A stretch of 52,933 nucleotides of DNA from an uncultured Pelagibacteraceae bacterium (GCA_902531765.1 CACAFC010000008.1:1-52933), one strand, 5' to 3'; counted from the stretch's first letter, positions 1 through 8,670 are shown. A program made the numbers and translations. The notes: generated by a model from the sequence alone, not told the origin.

Positions 1-245
1 TTAAATTTAATTTTTTTATTGAATGGAAAAGATAATATATCAGTAGATTTATTTTTATTTCTAAAATGTTTATTTAATTTTTTAATATTTTTATTATTAG
101 AAAGTGACAGACTGAATGAAACTTTTTTGTTTGGGAATTGATATTTTTTTGGAAAAGATTTACATATTTTTTTAAAAAAAAGATCTGTATTTTTAAGTCT
201 TCTTGACCAAGCCTTCTCTTCAGAGAAGACACTAATTTTAATCAT
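1..245 (-). CDS. ybeY: Endoribonuclease YbeY, N-terminal part (cut by window edge)
   Basis: YbeY is a metal-dependent RNase that matures 16S rRNA and acts in ribosome quality control. Only about the first 81 residues are present, because the gene runs off the left edge. The translation starts MIKISVFSEEK and contains NKHFRNKNKSTDILSFPF, which matches the family signature of a conserved Asn, an Arg, then S/P-T-D-V/I-L-S-F-P. The metal-binding histidine motif would lie outside the window. The ATG at 245 overlaps the end of phoH by 8 bases, so the two are probably translationally coupled. The phoH-ybeY order is conserved across proteobacteria, which supports the call. Confidence 0.88.
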   Translation of the reverse strand, partial: MIKISVFSEEKAWSRRLKNTDLFFKKICKSFPKKYQFPNKKVSFSLSLSNNKNIKKLNKHFRNKNKSTDILSFPFNKKIKF

Positions 246-1233
246 TATTTGAGTATGCTTTTACTATTTTTGAAACAAGTGGATGTCTAACTACATCTGA
301 GTGATCAAAATCAATAATTGATATCTCTTTTAAATGCCCAAGTAATTCTTTTGATCGAACTAATCCTGACATATTTTTGTTAGGTAGATCAATTTGAGTT
401 GGATCTCCGTTAACTACAATTTTTGAATTTTCACCAATACGAGTAAGAAACATTTTGATTTGAGTATCTGTTGCATTTTGTGCTTCATCTAAAATTGCAA
501 AGGAATTTTTAAGAGTTCGACCTCTCATAAAAGCCAGCGGTGCAATTTCTATATCTCCGATTTCAATCATTCTTTGAATTTTTTCGAAATCAAAAAGGTC
601 GTATAAAGAATCATATAAAGGTCTTAAATAAGGATCTACTTTCTCTTTCATATCACCAGGTAAGAATCCTAGACGTTCTCCAGCTTCAACAGCAGGTCGT
701 GATAAGATTATTCTCTCAATTTTTTTCTCCAAAAGCATAGTCAAACCAACTGCGACTGCCAAAAAAGTCTTACCCGTTCCTGCCGGTCCAGCAGAAATTA
801 CAATATGACTTTGTCTTAAAGCTCTAACATAATTTTTTTGTTTCTCAGATCTGGGGATTATTGATTTTTTAGGAGTTTTAATTATGTCAGTTATATTATT
901 TTTTTTTATTTTTTCATTAATCATAAATTTGTCTACAGAAGAAAATATATCTTTATTTTCGATATTTCCATTATTAATAAATTGATTTACTAAAAATTGG
1001 ATCGCATTCTTTACTTTTTCATTTGTTTCTGGATCTGATTTTATAAGAATAGAATTTCCCCTTGAATATAAACTGCAACTTGTAATTTTTTCAAGTTCCT
1101 GTAAATTTTTATTAAATTCACCAACAACTCCCATTAACAAATCGTTATCATGAAATATTACACTTAAAGAGTTATTATCTGAGTAAACAAACTTTAATGC
1201 TTGATCGATATTCTTTTTTGTTATCCCACCCAA
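238..1233 (-). CDS. phoH: PhoH-like ATPase (YbeZ type)
   Basis: Cytoplasmic P-loop ATPase of the PhoH/YbeZ family, thought to work with YbeY in RNA metabolism. The protein has 331 residues. A KH-like N-terminal part (about 20-100) is followed by the ATPase domain with Walker A GPAGTGKT at about 149-156, the family block SRPAVEAGERLGFLPGD, and a Walker B-like ILDEAQNA near 247-254. The start is a TTG at 1233, only 2 bases after the miaB stop. The next in-frame Met is inside the conserved N-terminal domain, so the TTG is preferred. It lies in the run fur-miaB-phoH-ybeY, probably one transcript. Confidence 0.93.
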   Translation of the reverse strand: MGGITKKNIDQALKFVYSDNNSLSVIFHDNDLLMGVVGEFNKNLQELEKITSCSLYSRGNSILIKSDPETNEKVKNAIQFLVNQFINNGNIENKDIFSSVDKFMINEKIKKNNITDIIKTPKKSIIPRSEKQKNYVRALRQSHIVISAGPAGTGKTFLAVAVGLTMLLEKKIERIILSRPAVEAGERLGFLPGDMKEKVDPYLRPLYDSLYDLFDFEKIQRMIEIGDIEIAPLAFMRGRTLKNSFAILDEAQNATDTQIKMFLTRIGENSKIVVNGDPTQIDLPNKNMSGLVRSKELLGHLKEISIIDFDHSDVVRHPLVSKIVKAYSNND

Positions 1234-1235
1234 AT

Positions 1236-2564
1236 TTATGCTACTTTCTGATTTGAATTATCTACAATTTTACCAAATAAAGTACTTCTATTACTTTTAT
1301 GAATTTTTACTTTCATAATTTTTCCAATGTCACTTTTCTTACCATCACAAATTACAGATGTCATGTGCTCAGATCTGCCGAAAATTTTAGTTTTATCTTC
1401 TGTAAAGTTTTCAACTAATACTTCTACAATAGTGTTTTCTAAAGATTTATTCTTTTTAATCTGATTTTCAAACAGCTCATTTTGAATTCTCTCTAATCTT
1501 TCAAATGAAGTTTTTTTATCAATTAAATCTAAATTTTCAGAGACAGTTCCAGGTCTAGGGCTAAAAATATACGAGTAAGAATTTATAAACTTTACTTTTT
1601 TTATTAAATTTAAAGTATCTTCAAAGTCCTGATTTTCCTCACCAGGGTAAGCTATTATAAAATCACTTGAAAATTCTATTTTTGAATTAATTTCTTTTAA
1701 TTTGTAAAATGTTTCAAGGTATTTCTCAATAGAGTGATTTCTATTCATCAATTTTAATATTCTATTCGATCCACTTTGCACTGGTAAATGCACAAGCGGC
1801 ATAAGTTTATTTGAACTTTTATAAACTTCAATCAAGTCATTGGTCATATCTTTTGGATGAGATGTTGTGTATCTTACTCTTTTAATATCATTTAGTTTTT
1901 CAATACCTAGAATTAAATCTGATAAACGAAAACCATTACTTTCATAAGCATTAACATTTTGACCTAACAAAGTTATTTCCCTTACGCCATTGTCTGCTAA
2001 ATATTTTGCTTCATCCAAAACTTGACTAGGTGGTCTCGAGTACTCTGGACCTCTAGTATAGGGAACTACACAAAAATGACAAAACTTATCACATCCCTCT
2101 TGAATTGTTAAAAAAGATGAAACCTTTGCTACTTTAGTTTTTATTTTACTAAAATATTTAAATTTTGTAACTGCATCAAAATCTGTTTCTTCAAGTTTCC
2201 TTTTTTTTTCTTCATAATTTAAAATTGTATGATTAATTTTATGGTAAGCTTGAGGACCAATTACCAAATCTATAAAAGGCTCTCTTTTAAGCATTTCTTG
2301 ATTTTCTGCTTGAGCAACACAGCCTGCAATAATAACTAATGGTTTTTTTTTAAATCTAAAAATTTTTTTTACTCTGCCTATTTCAGAATAAACTTTTTCT
2401 TTAGCTTTATCCCTTATATGACATGTGTTTAACAAATAACAATTAGCATTCTCGTATTTTTCTGTCTTCTCATAACCAATTTTTTTAACAGTATCTAATA
2501 TTCTATTTGAGTCATACTCATTCATTTGACATCCAAAAGTTTTAATGAAAATTTTTTGACTCAT
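1236..2564 (-). CDS. miaB: tRNA-2-methylthio-N6-dimethylallyladenosine synthase MiaB
   Basis: Radical-SAM methylthiotransferase that converts i6A37 to ms2i6A37 in tRNAs reading UNN codons. It has 442 residues, the usual family length. The N-terminal UPF0004 domain begins KIFIKTFGCQMNEYDS, with cluster cysteines at C12, C48 and near residue 82. The radical-SAM CxxxCxxC is EGCDKFCHFCVVPYTRG near residues 155-172. A C-terminal TRAM-like segment follows, with RSEHMTSV and a terminal GKIVDN stretch. The start ATG directly abuts the fur stop and its own stop is 2 bases from phoH. Confidence 0.97.
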   Translation of the reverse strand: MSQKIFIKTFGCQMNEYDSNRILDTVKKIGYEKTEKYENANCYLLNTCHIRDKAKEKVYSEIGRVKKIFRFKKKPLVIIAGCVAQAENQEMLKREPFIDLVIGPQAYHKINHTILNYEEKKRKLEETDFDAVTKFKYFSKIKTKVAKVSSFLTIQEGCDKFCHFCVVPYTRGPEYSRPPSQVLDEAKYLADNGVREITLLGQNVNAYESNGFRLSDLILGIEKLNDIKRVRYTTSHPKDMTNDLIEVYKSSNKLMPLVHLPVQSGSNRILKLMNRNHSIEKYLETFYKLKEINSKIEFSSDFIIAYPGEENQDFEDTLNLIKKVKFINSYSYIFSPRPGTVSENLDLIDKKTSFERLERIQNELFENQIKKNKSLENTIVEVLVENFTEDKTKIFGRSEHMTSVICDGKKSDIGKIMKVKIHKSNRSTLFGKIVDNSNQKVA

Positions 2565-3005
2565 TTATTGAGGCTTTTTTTTAACCCCATATAATTCCAA
2601 TTTATGATCTACTAATTTATAACCGTATTTTTCAGCAACTTTTTTTTGAAGTTTCTCTATCTCATCATCAACAAATTCTATGATCTCACCTGTTTTGATA
2701 TCTATCAAATGATCATGATGGCTCTCGATCATTGCTTCATATCTTGCCTTTCCACCTTTAAAATCGTGTTTTGTTAAGATCCCAGCCTCCTCGAATAGTT
2801 TTACTGTTCTATAAACTGTAGCAATACTAATTTTTGGATCAACTTTCGAAACACGATTATAAAGTTCATCAACGTCAGGGTGATCTGACTCTCCATACTC
2901 TGACTTTGACTCCGAAATTATTTTTGCAATAATTTTTCTTTGTTCTGTAAGTTTAACACCTTTAGCTAAACATTTTTGTTCAATTGTATCTGCTGCATCT
3001 GACAT
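2565..3005 (-). CDS. fur: Fur-family metalloregulator (Fur/Mur type)
   Basis: DNA-binding metal-responsive repressor of the Fur superfamily with 146 residues. The winged-helix part holds the recognition segment ISIATVYRTVKLFEEAG (about 59-75). The dimerisation/metal domain holds HHDH at 96-99 followed by LIDIKTGEIIEF. It lacks the CxxC pair that E. coli Fur has just after this His cluster, and the only Cys is C12. Alphaproteobacterial Fur/Mur proteins also usually lack that pair, so this is not a defect. Whether it senses Fe or Mn cannot be told from sequence. It lies between tsaB and miaB, a conserved alphaproteobacterial position. Confidence 0.93.
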   Translation of the reverse strand: MSDAADTIEQKCLAKGVKLTEQRKIIAKIISESKSEYGESDHPDVDELYNRVSKVDPKISIATVYRTVKLFEEAGILTKHDFKGGKARYEAMIESHHDHLIDIKTGEIIEFVDDEIEKLQKKVAEKYGYKLVDHKLELYGVKKKPQ

Positions 3006-3013
3006 ACCTAATT

Positions 3014-3397
3014 CTAACTTATATAATAAGGTTTAATCAAATTTTTTTTGAGGTTAAATTTACTGCAAAGATGCGGTATATTTTCGTACTTTACATTCGT
3101 TTCATTCTCAAAGTCTTCAAAACTAAAGCAATAATAATCAATTTTTTTAATCATATGAATTGCTTTAATTGTTGATAAAGAATTTCTGATACCTGCAAAA
3201 CTACCAGGACCTCTATTAATATAAATTGATTCGATATCACTAATCTCTAAATTATTATTTTTTAAAAAATCATTAAGTAAAATAATTAGTTTTTCATAAT
3301 TATTTTTGCTATTTTCATGGGTAACACTATAAGTATTATTATTAATGATCATAAAAAAAATATTATCTTTTACAGCATCTATAATTAATTTATTCAT
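3014..3397 (-). CDS. tsaB: Shortened TsaB-like protein (tRNA t6A37 synthesis)
   Basis: TsaB is the non-catalytic partner of TsaD in N6-threonylcarbamoyladenosine tRNA modification. From the ATG at 3397 the protein is only about 127 residues, against roughly 220-230 for typical TsaB. The N-terminal ASKHA-fold start (MNKLIIDAVKDN) and the hallmark YINRGPGSFAGIRNSLSTIKAIH are present. The second lobe is missing, yet the end KPYYIS resembles the usual TsaB C-terminal P-x-Y-L-R. Only 8 bases separate its stop from the fur start, so there is no room for the rest. rimI, often found between tsaB and fur, is absent. An upstream extension to 3544 would run through the divergent deacetylase gene and is not believed. 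Confidence 0.78.
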   Translation of the reverse strand: MNKLIIDAVKDNIFFMIINNNTYSVTHENSKNNYEKLIILLNDFLKNNNLEISDIESIYINRGPGSFAGIRNSLSTIKAIHMIKKIDYYCFSFEDFENETNVKYENIPHLCSKFNLKKNLIKPYYIS

Positions 3398-4400
3398 TTT
3401 TATAATTATATTGACTTTTAACTCAAACGCACAAGAAAATAACGCTAAATATTTTTCTAATGATGAAGGTGTACTGTCTATTATGTACCATCGATTTAAC
3501 GAATTTAAATATCCACCAACGAATATATCAATGGATGTTTTCAAGAAACATGTTGAACTTATTTTAGATGCTAACTTAAACTTTTATCATCCAAAAGATT
3601 TTGTAAATGAGTTTGATATTCCAAAAAAGGAAAAAAAAATTCTTCTTACTGTTGATGATGCCTTTCTGTCCTTTTATGATAATGCCTGGCCTTACTTAGA
3701 AAAAAAACAAATTCCATTTGTGTTATTTGTTTCAACTGAACCCGTTGGTAACAAAGGATACATGAACTGGGAACAAATTAAAGAAATTGAACGAAGTGCA
3801 TTCGGGGTTATTGGGCATCACTCACACTCCCATGATTATTTAATTGATAAATCAGAAGAAGTTTTTTTAGATGACATAAAATCATCAAATCGAATTTTTA
3901 AAGAAAAGTTAGGATATGTACCTACTTTATTTTCTTACCCATTTGGAGAATATTCAGGATTTATGAGAGATTATATATCTCGAAATTTCAAAATTGCATT
4001 TGGACAACACTCTGGAATTATTGACGTAAATAAAAATAAATTTGAACTTCCAAGATTTCCAATAAATGAAAAGTATGGGGAAATTAAAAGATTTAAATCA
4101 ATAATAAACTATTTTCCCCTTGAATATAAAAACTTAGAACCCAAGGAAAAAAAATTATCAAAAGAAAATAATCCACCTAAATTTAAAGTAAGATTTTTTG
4201 ATGAACAAAAAAATATTGAAAATATTAACTGCTATTCAAATGAAGGAGATAAATGGAAGAAATCAAAAATTAAACTTGTTGAGAAAGAACTCACAATAGA
4301 ATTTAGGGAACCTTTCTTGCCTAGAAGAGGTCGAATTAATTGTTCTGTAAATGATAATGGTAAATGGAGATGGTTCGGTACACAATTTATTATTAGATAA
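3345..4400 (+). CDS. Secreted polysaccharide deacetylase (NodB-like, CE4)
   Basis: Predicted exported carbohydrate esterase of the NodB/CE4 family, which removes N- or O-acetyl groups from polysaccharide or peptidoglycan. It has 351 residues. The N-terminus is a signal peptide (MIIKKILSF, a hydrophobic run to about residue 26, then NSNAQ). The catalytic Asp pair is in LLTVDDAF (D104, D105), the metal-binding histidines in GHHSHSH (about 157-163), and a later motif is FSYPFGEYS. A C-terminal extension (about 260-351) with two Cys and many charged residues has no identified domain. Its 5' end overlaps the start of divergent tsaB by 53 bases, and it converges on the Bax-like gene with a 6-base gap. 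The substrate is unknown. Confidence 0.87.
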   Translation: MIIKKILSFTASIINLFIFIIILTFNSNAQENNAKYFSNDEGVLSIMYHRFNEFKYPPTNISMDVFKKHVELILDANLNFYHPKDFVNEFDIPKKEKKILLTVDDAFLSFYDNAWPYLEKKQIPFVLFVSTEPVGNKGYMNWEQIKEIERSAFGVIGHHSHSHDYLIDKSEEVFLDDIKSSNRIFKEKLGYVPTLFSYPFGEYSGFMRDYISRNFKIAFGQHSGIIDVNKNKFELPRFPINEKYGEIKRFKSIINYFPLEYKNLEPKEKKLSKENNPPKFKVRFFDEQKNIENINCYSNEGDKWKKSKIKLVEKELTIEFREPFLPRRGRINCSVNDNGKWRWFGTQFIIR

Positions 4401-4406
4401 TAACTT

Positions 4407-5489
4407 TTAAATTAAACTTTCTAACTCAATACTTGAGGGTAACAGTTTTGCATCATCAAAATCTTTTAAATTATTTTGTTGAATAATCTTTTGTAAAACT
4501 TTCACATACTCATTTCCTGTTTCAGCATATTTATGTAAATATGCTGATAAAATCATACTGTCTAATGGTTCACCCAGATCTCTTAATTTTGCTCTAGCTA
4601 ATCTAAATTCTTCGTAACTTGAATGTGTATTTATATTTCTTTGGTAGGCTCTTACAGACGCCTGCAAAACATTAAACTTCATAACTTTATGGCCTTCACT
4701 TTTCTCAGCATCTTTTGGTTTTAATCCCTCACCAGACCAAGTCCATTGTCCAAATAATGCATTCCCTTGTTGAGCAAATCTTGAAGTTCCCCATCCTGTT
4801 TCCTTCGCAGCTTGAGCAAGTGCTAATGAAACTGGAACTATATCCATTCTTCTCTTTAGTGTTGATAAATCTCTTGAAGGTATACCGTATTGTTTATATT
4901 TTTTTTCTAACCATCTTTTCTCCGAGCTCGAGTTATTATTCTTATTAATTATACTAAATAATCTTTTTCTATCTAATTTAATATTTTTATTTTCCTCTAA
5001 AATTAGTGGTAATACTATTTGTATAAAAAACTCTTTCCTCTTTTTAACACTTTCGATCATTTTTATTTCAGCAGGAAGTAAGGTTAAAGCTATAGGCTTG
5101 ACTAATTTTTTTTTTCTTACATCATCAAGCTTATAATCTGTATCTTCAAAAAGCTGTTTAATCGTTGAAGCATCTAATCTTACTGTATCTGTTTCTTGAT
5201 CATTTAAACTATAAATATCGATTAATAGATCATCCTCATTAAGTGTTTGGGAATTCGATGAATTTGAGGATTTTTTATTAAGAGTGTATGCAAGTATTGC
5301 TTTTGAATTATTTTGAATTCCAGCCGAACTTTCGATTTTATTGCTGGTAAAATTAACAATAATCGGCAAAGAATAAAAAAATAAGATAACAAGCACACTA
5401 CTCAGAATAATTCTTGGAAGTGAACTTAAGTTATTTTCATCGAAAACTTTAAATGGTTTTATTCTATTTTTTTTAAAAATTTTTCTCAT
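4407..5489 (-). CDS. Bax-like N-acetylglucosaminidase (GH73 type), membrane anchored
   Basis: Predicted peptidoglycan hydrolase of the Bax/glucosaminidase family. It has 360 residues. A basic cytoplasmic N-terminus is followed by one membrane segment at about 25-47 and a polar Ser/Asn-rich linker at about 50-100. The C-terminal glucosaminidase domain has SLALAQAAKETGWGTSRFAQQGNALFGQWTW, with the probable catalytic Glu at E230. The stop lies 6 bases from the end of the convergent deacetylase gene. The start is 3 bases after the nfuA-like stop, so it may be cotranscribed with it. The two neighbouring wall-active enzymes suggest a small peptidoglycan remodelling group, which is inference from position only. 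Confidence 0.88.
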   Translation of the reverse strand: MRKIFKKNRIKPFKVFDENNLSSLPRIILSSVLVILFFYSLPIIVNFTSNKIESSAGIQNNSKAILAYTLNKKSSNSSNSQTLNEDDLLIDIYSLNDQETDTVRLDASTIKQLFEDTDYKLDDVRKKKLVKPIALTLLPAEIKMIESVKKRKEFFIQIVLPLILEENKNIKLDRKRLFSIINKNNNSSSEKRWLEKKYKQYGIPSRDLSTLKRRMDIVPVSLALAQAAKETGWGTSRFAQQGNALFGQWTWSGEGLKPKDAEKSEGHKVMKFNVLQASVRAYQRNINTHSSYEEFRLARAKLRDLGEPLDSMILSAYLHKYAETGNEYVKVLQKIIQQNNLKDFDDAKLLPSSIELESLI

Positions 5490-5492
5490 TTA

Positions 5493-6032
5493 TCAAATAG
5501 CCTCAACCGATTTTACTTCTGGCAAGTAATGACATAAAAGGTTTTGAACTCCTTGCTTTAAAGTCATTGTGGAACTAGGACATCCAGAACAGCTCCCTTG
5601 TAGTTGAACTTTGACAACTCCATCTTTAAACTCCTTGAATTTAATGTCCCCTCCATCTCTCGCTATCGCTGGACGGATTTTATCCTCAAGTAATTGAATT
5701 ATTCGTCTCTCAATTTCATCAAAACTCTCACTTTGTTCGTTTAGATCTTTATTAATGACAAATTCTTTTCCTGATGCATAAAATTCATTAATATGTGAAA
5801 TCACAATATGCTTTATTTCATCCCAAGAATTCTCTTCATATTTGTTAACTGAAATGAAATCTTTACTTAAAAAAATTCCCTCAACACCATTCACTGAAAG
5901 AATATTTCTTATTAACTCATTATTTACATTATCATTTTTAGTTACTTCAAATGATCCTGCGCTAGAAACAACCTTGCCTGGTATAAATTTTAACGAATTA
6001 GGATTTGGTGTTATCTCAGTCTGAACGAACAT
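5493..6032 (-). CDS. nfuA: NifU-type Fe-S cluster scaffold/carrier (Nfu)
   Basis: Fe-S carrier with the alphaproteobacterial/mitochondrial Nfu1 layout. The N-terminal Nfu_N domain (MFVQTEITPNPNSLKFIPG, about 1-90) precedes a C-terminal NifU domain (about 105-175). The latter has DGGDIKF and the cluster-binding CSGCPSS with C148 and C151. Length is 179 residues, normal for this layout. E. coli NfuA has a different, degenerate A-type N-terminal domain, so the symbol is used loosely. Neighbours trpS and murJ on the same strand, with tsaB a little further on, match common alphaproteobacterial order. Confidence 0.93.
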   Translation of the reverse strand: MFVQTEITPNPNSLKFIPGKVVSSAGSFEVTKNDNVNNELIRNILSVNGVEGIFLSKDFISVNKYEENSWDEIKHIVISHINEFYASGKEFVINKDLNEQSESFDEIERRIIQLLEDKIRPAIARDGGDIKFKEFKDGVVKVQLQGSCSGCPSSTMTLKQGVQNLLCHYLPEVKSVEAI

Positions 6033-6085
6033 AAATTATATATAAGCAATATTTGAAAAAATGGTACTGCTTTATGAAAATATCT

Positions 6086-7087
6086 TTAAAAACCAACAAT
6101 TTCGTGAATTTTCTTAATTTTTTTTGAAGCAATTTCATTAGCTTTCTCGTATCCATCTTTAAGTATTTTTTCTAAAAAAACTTTATCATCTAATAGCTCT
6201 TTAATTTTTAATGAGATCGGATTGATTTCATTAACAACTATTTCTGATAATTTTTCTTTAAATTCTGAAAAATTCTTTCCAGCAAATTCATCTATCGTTT
6301 TTTGAAGTGTATTATTCATCAAACTTGAATAAATACCGATTAAATTTTTAGCCTCAGGTCTATTTTCTAACTCTTCAATTTTGCTAGGTAAAGGCAAAGT
6401 GTCAGTTTTTGCTTTTTTAATTTTATTTATTATTTGATCTTTATCATCAGTTAAGTTTATTCTACTCAAATCTGATACCTCTGATTTACTCATTTTTTTA
6501 AGACCATCCTTTAAACTCATAATCCTAGAAAATTCTTTTTTAATTAAAGGTTCGGGAACTATAAAAAAATTTTCTATTTTATAATCATTGTTAAATTTTT
6601 GAGCTATATCACGACATAACTCCAAGTGTTGTTTTTGGTCATCTCCAACTGGTACATGAGTTGAGTCATATAATAAAATATCAGCTGCCATTAAAACAGG
6701 ATACGAATAAAGACCGATACTTGCTTTTTCTTTGTCCTTGCCAGCTTTTTCTTTAAATTGAGTCATCCTATTTAGCCACCCCATTCTAGCAACACAGCTT
6801 AAAATCCACGCTGCCTCTGAGTGAGCACTCACTTGAGATTGATTAAAAATTATACTTTTTTTAGGATCTATTCCACTAGCAACAAAAGTAGCTACTGTCT
6901 CATGTATATTTGATTTTAAATCTTTTGGATTTTGGCTTACTGTTATTGCATGGAGATCAACTACACAAAAGATACACTTATTTTGAATATCATTATTTAA
7001 ATCAACAAAGTTTTTTATGGCTCCTAAATAATTTCCTAAATGAAGATTTCCCGTAGGTTGAACACCGGAGAAAATTTTTTTTTTCAT
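6086..7087 (-). CDS. trpS: Tryptophanyl-tRNA synthetase
   Basis: Class I aminoacyl-tRNA synthetase charging tRNA-Trp. It has 333 residues, the standard bacterial size. The HIGH-like element is in FSGVQPTGNLHLGNYLGAI (about 5-23). The family block LMAADILLYDSTHVPVGDDQKQHLE is near 130-160, and the KMSKS loop reads KKMSKSE near 198-204. The stop is 53 bases upstream of the nfuA-like start, and the start is 3 bases after the murJ stop, so murJ-trpS are probably cotranscribed. Confidence 0.97.
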   Translation of the reverse strand: MKKKIFSGVQPTGNLHLGNYLGAIKNFVDLNNDIQNKCIFCVVDLHAITVSQNPKDLKSNIHETVATFVASGIDPKKSIIFNQSQVSAHSEAAWILSCVARMGWLNRMTQFKEKAGKDKEKASIGLYSYPVLMAADILLYDSTHVPVGDDQKQHLELCRDIAQKFNNDYKIENFFIVPEPLIKKEFSRIMSLKDGLKKMSKSEVSDLSRINLTDDKDQIINKIKKAKTDTLPLPSKIEELENRPEAKNLIGIYSSLMNNTLQKTIDEFAGKNFSEFKEKLSEIVVNEINPISLKIKELLDDKVFLEKILKDGYEKANEIASKKIKKIHEIVGF

Positions 7088-7090
7088 ATT

Positions 7091-8620
7091 CTAATACTTT
7101 AATTTAATATCTTGATAATTAAAAGCTTTGATAAAATATGACACTGCGAAATAAAAAATTATTGTGAACAAAACACATAATAATAAATAAGCAGACTTGA
7201 AGAAATAGGCATAACTTAATTGATTTTCAAATGATAAGATCAAGTATTGAAAGAAAGTACCCATTATAATTGATGCAAAAATTATCTTAACAAATTGTTT
7301 AAAAAAAGTTTTGTTAAATTCGAATAAGTTATTATTTTTTAAATAAATAAATAATATTAAGGAATTAAACCATGAAGATATGGTCGTTGCTATAGGAATT
7401 ATTATAAAACCAATATCTTTAAAAAAGTAAACACTTATTAAAATATTTAGCAAAACAGAAACTAAGGAAATATAAAATGGAGTTTTAGTATCTTGATTTG
7501 CAAAAAAAAATGTCGAAAAAACTTTTATTAATGCAAATGCTGGAAGTCCTAGACCAAAATAATAAAGTGCTTTTGATGAATTGAGAACAGAGTCCATTGT
7601 AAATGAACCATATCCAAATAGAGCTGAGATAATTTGCTCAGATCCTATAACCAACGCTACAGATGCAGGTATGCTTAAAAACATACTTAGCTCTAATGCT
7701 TTATTTTGAATTAATAATATTTTTTTCTTTTTTTTTTGATAAACATGCTTTGAAAGCTGAGGTAAAACAACAATACCAATGGCTATACCAGCTATTGCTA
7801 AATTAATTTGATATATCCTATCTGCATAATATAAGTATGAAACGGCACTTGCCTGAAATGAAGCAATAATTGTTCCAACTAATATATTAATTTGCGTAAC
7901 TCCTGAAGAAAAAATACTAGGTAATAATTTTTTAAAAAAAATTTTTACTTTATTAGTAATTTTAAATTTAAGATCAAAATCTATAACATAATATTTTTTT
8001 ACAAATCTATATAAAAAAATTAACTGTAATAATCCTGCCAAAGAAATTCCATAAGAAAGATAGTAAATTAATTCATCACCTAAATATCTTCCAAATAATA
8101 AAATGATGATTAAAACTATATTTAATACAATTGGCGCTGCTGAAGCAGCAGCAAATTTGTTATGTGAATTCAAAATTGCACCAAAAAAAGAGGATAAACT
8201 TACGAATAATAAAAAAGGGAAGGTTATTCTTGTTAAAGTAGTTGCTAATTCAAATTTTATAATATCTTCAACGAAGCCTGGGGCTATTAATCCCACAAAA
8301 ATTGGCATGAAAATTTCAATTATGAGAACTAAAAAAAATAAAACTAAGAATAATAAATTAAAGACATCGTTAGCAAATTTATTTGATCTTGATTTATTTT
8401 TAACTAGTTCAGACATGTAACTAGGCACAAAAGCTGAATTGAAAGTTCCCTCAGCAAAAAGTCTTCTAAAAGTGTTCGGTATTCTAAATGCTACAAAAAA
8501 AGCATCCGCCAAAAAACTTGTTCCAAGAAAAATTGCTATTAAAACATCTCTCAAATACCCAAGTAATCTGCTGATAATAGTAAAGAAACCAAAAGTCCCT
8601 GTTGACTTAACTAAATTCAT
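7091..8620 (-). CDS. murJ: Lipid II flippase MurJ (MviN)
   Basis: Inner-membrane MOP-superfamily flippase that moves lipid II to the periplasm for peptidoglycan synthesis. It has 509 residues with about 13-14 hydrophobic segments over the full length. The N-terminus shows family hallmarks: FTIISRLLGYLRDVLIA, then ADAFFVAFRIPNTFRRLFAEG with the conserved Arg residues, and later SSGVTQINILVGT and the segment with LYYADRIYQ. It is divergent from maeB with 50 bases between the start codons. Read on the plus strand, this gene produces long open frames that are only shadows of the hydrophobic coding strand. Confidence 0.96.
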   Translation of the reverse strand: MNLVKSTGTFGFFTIISRLLGYLRDVLIAIFLGTSFLADAFFVAFRIPNTFRRLFAEGTFNSAFVPSYMSELVKNKSRSNKFANDVFNLLFLVLFFLVLIIEIFMPIFVGLIAPGFVEDIIKFELATTLTRITFPFLLFVSLSSFFGAILNSHNKFAAASAAPIVLNIVLIIILLFGRYLGDELIYYLSYGISLAGLLQLIFLYRFVKKYYVIDFDLKFKITNKVKIFFKKLLPSIFSSGVTQINILVGTIIASFQASAVSYLYYADRIYQINLAIAGIAIGIVVLPQLSKHVYQKKKKKILLIQNKALELSMFLSIPASVALVIGSEQIISALFGYGSFTMDSVLNSSKALYYFGLGLPAFALIKVFSTFFFANQDTKTPFYISLVSVLLNILISVYFFKDIGFIIIPIATTISSWFNSLILFIYLKNNNLFEFNKTFFKQFVKIIFASIIMGTFFQYLILSFENQLSYAYFFKSAYLLLCVLFTIIFYFAVSYFIKAFNYQDIKLKY

Positions 8621-8670
8621 AAATCATATTAGTCTTAAATTTACCTCATTTGTACACCTAATTAAGCTAA

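Noticed and set aside
2565-3005. Fur judged defective because it lacks the CxxC pair
   Set aside because: Alphaproteobacterial Fur/Mur proteins commonly lack it, and the HHDH and helix-turn-helix regions are intact.
3398-3544. Upstream extension of tsaB to 3544
   Set aside because: It lies wholly antisense to the deacetylase gene, has no TsaB similarity, and the conserved TsaB N-terminus begins exactly at the Met at 3397.
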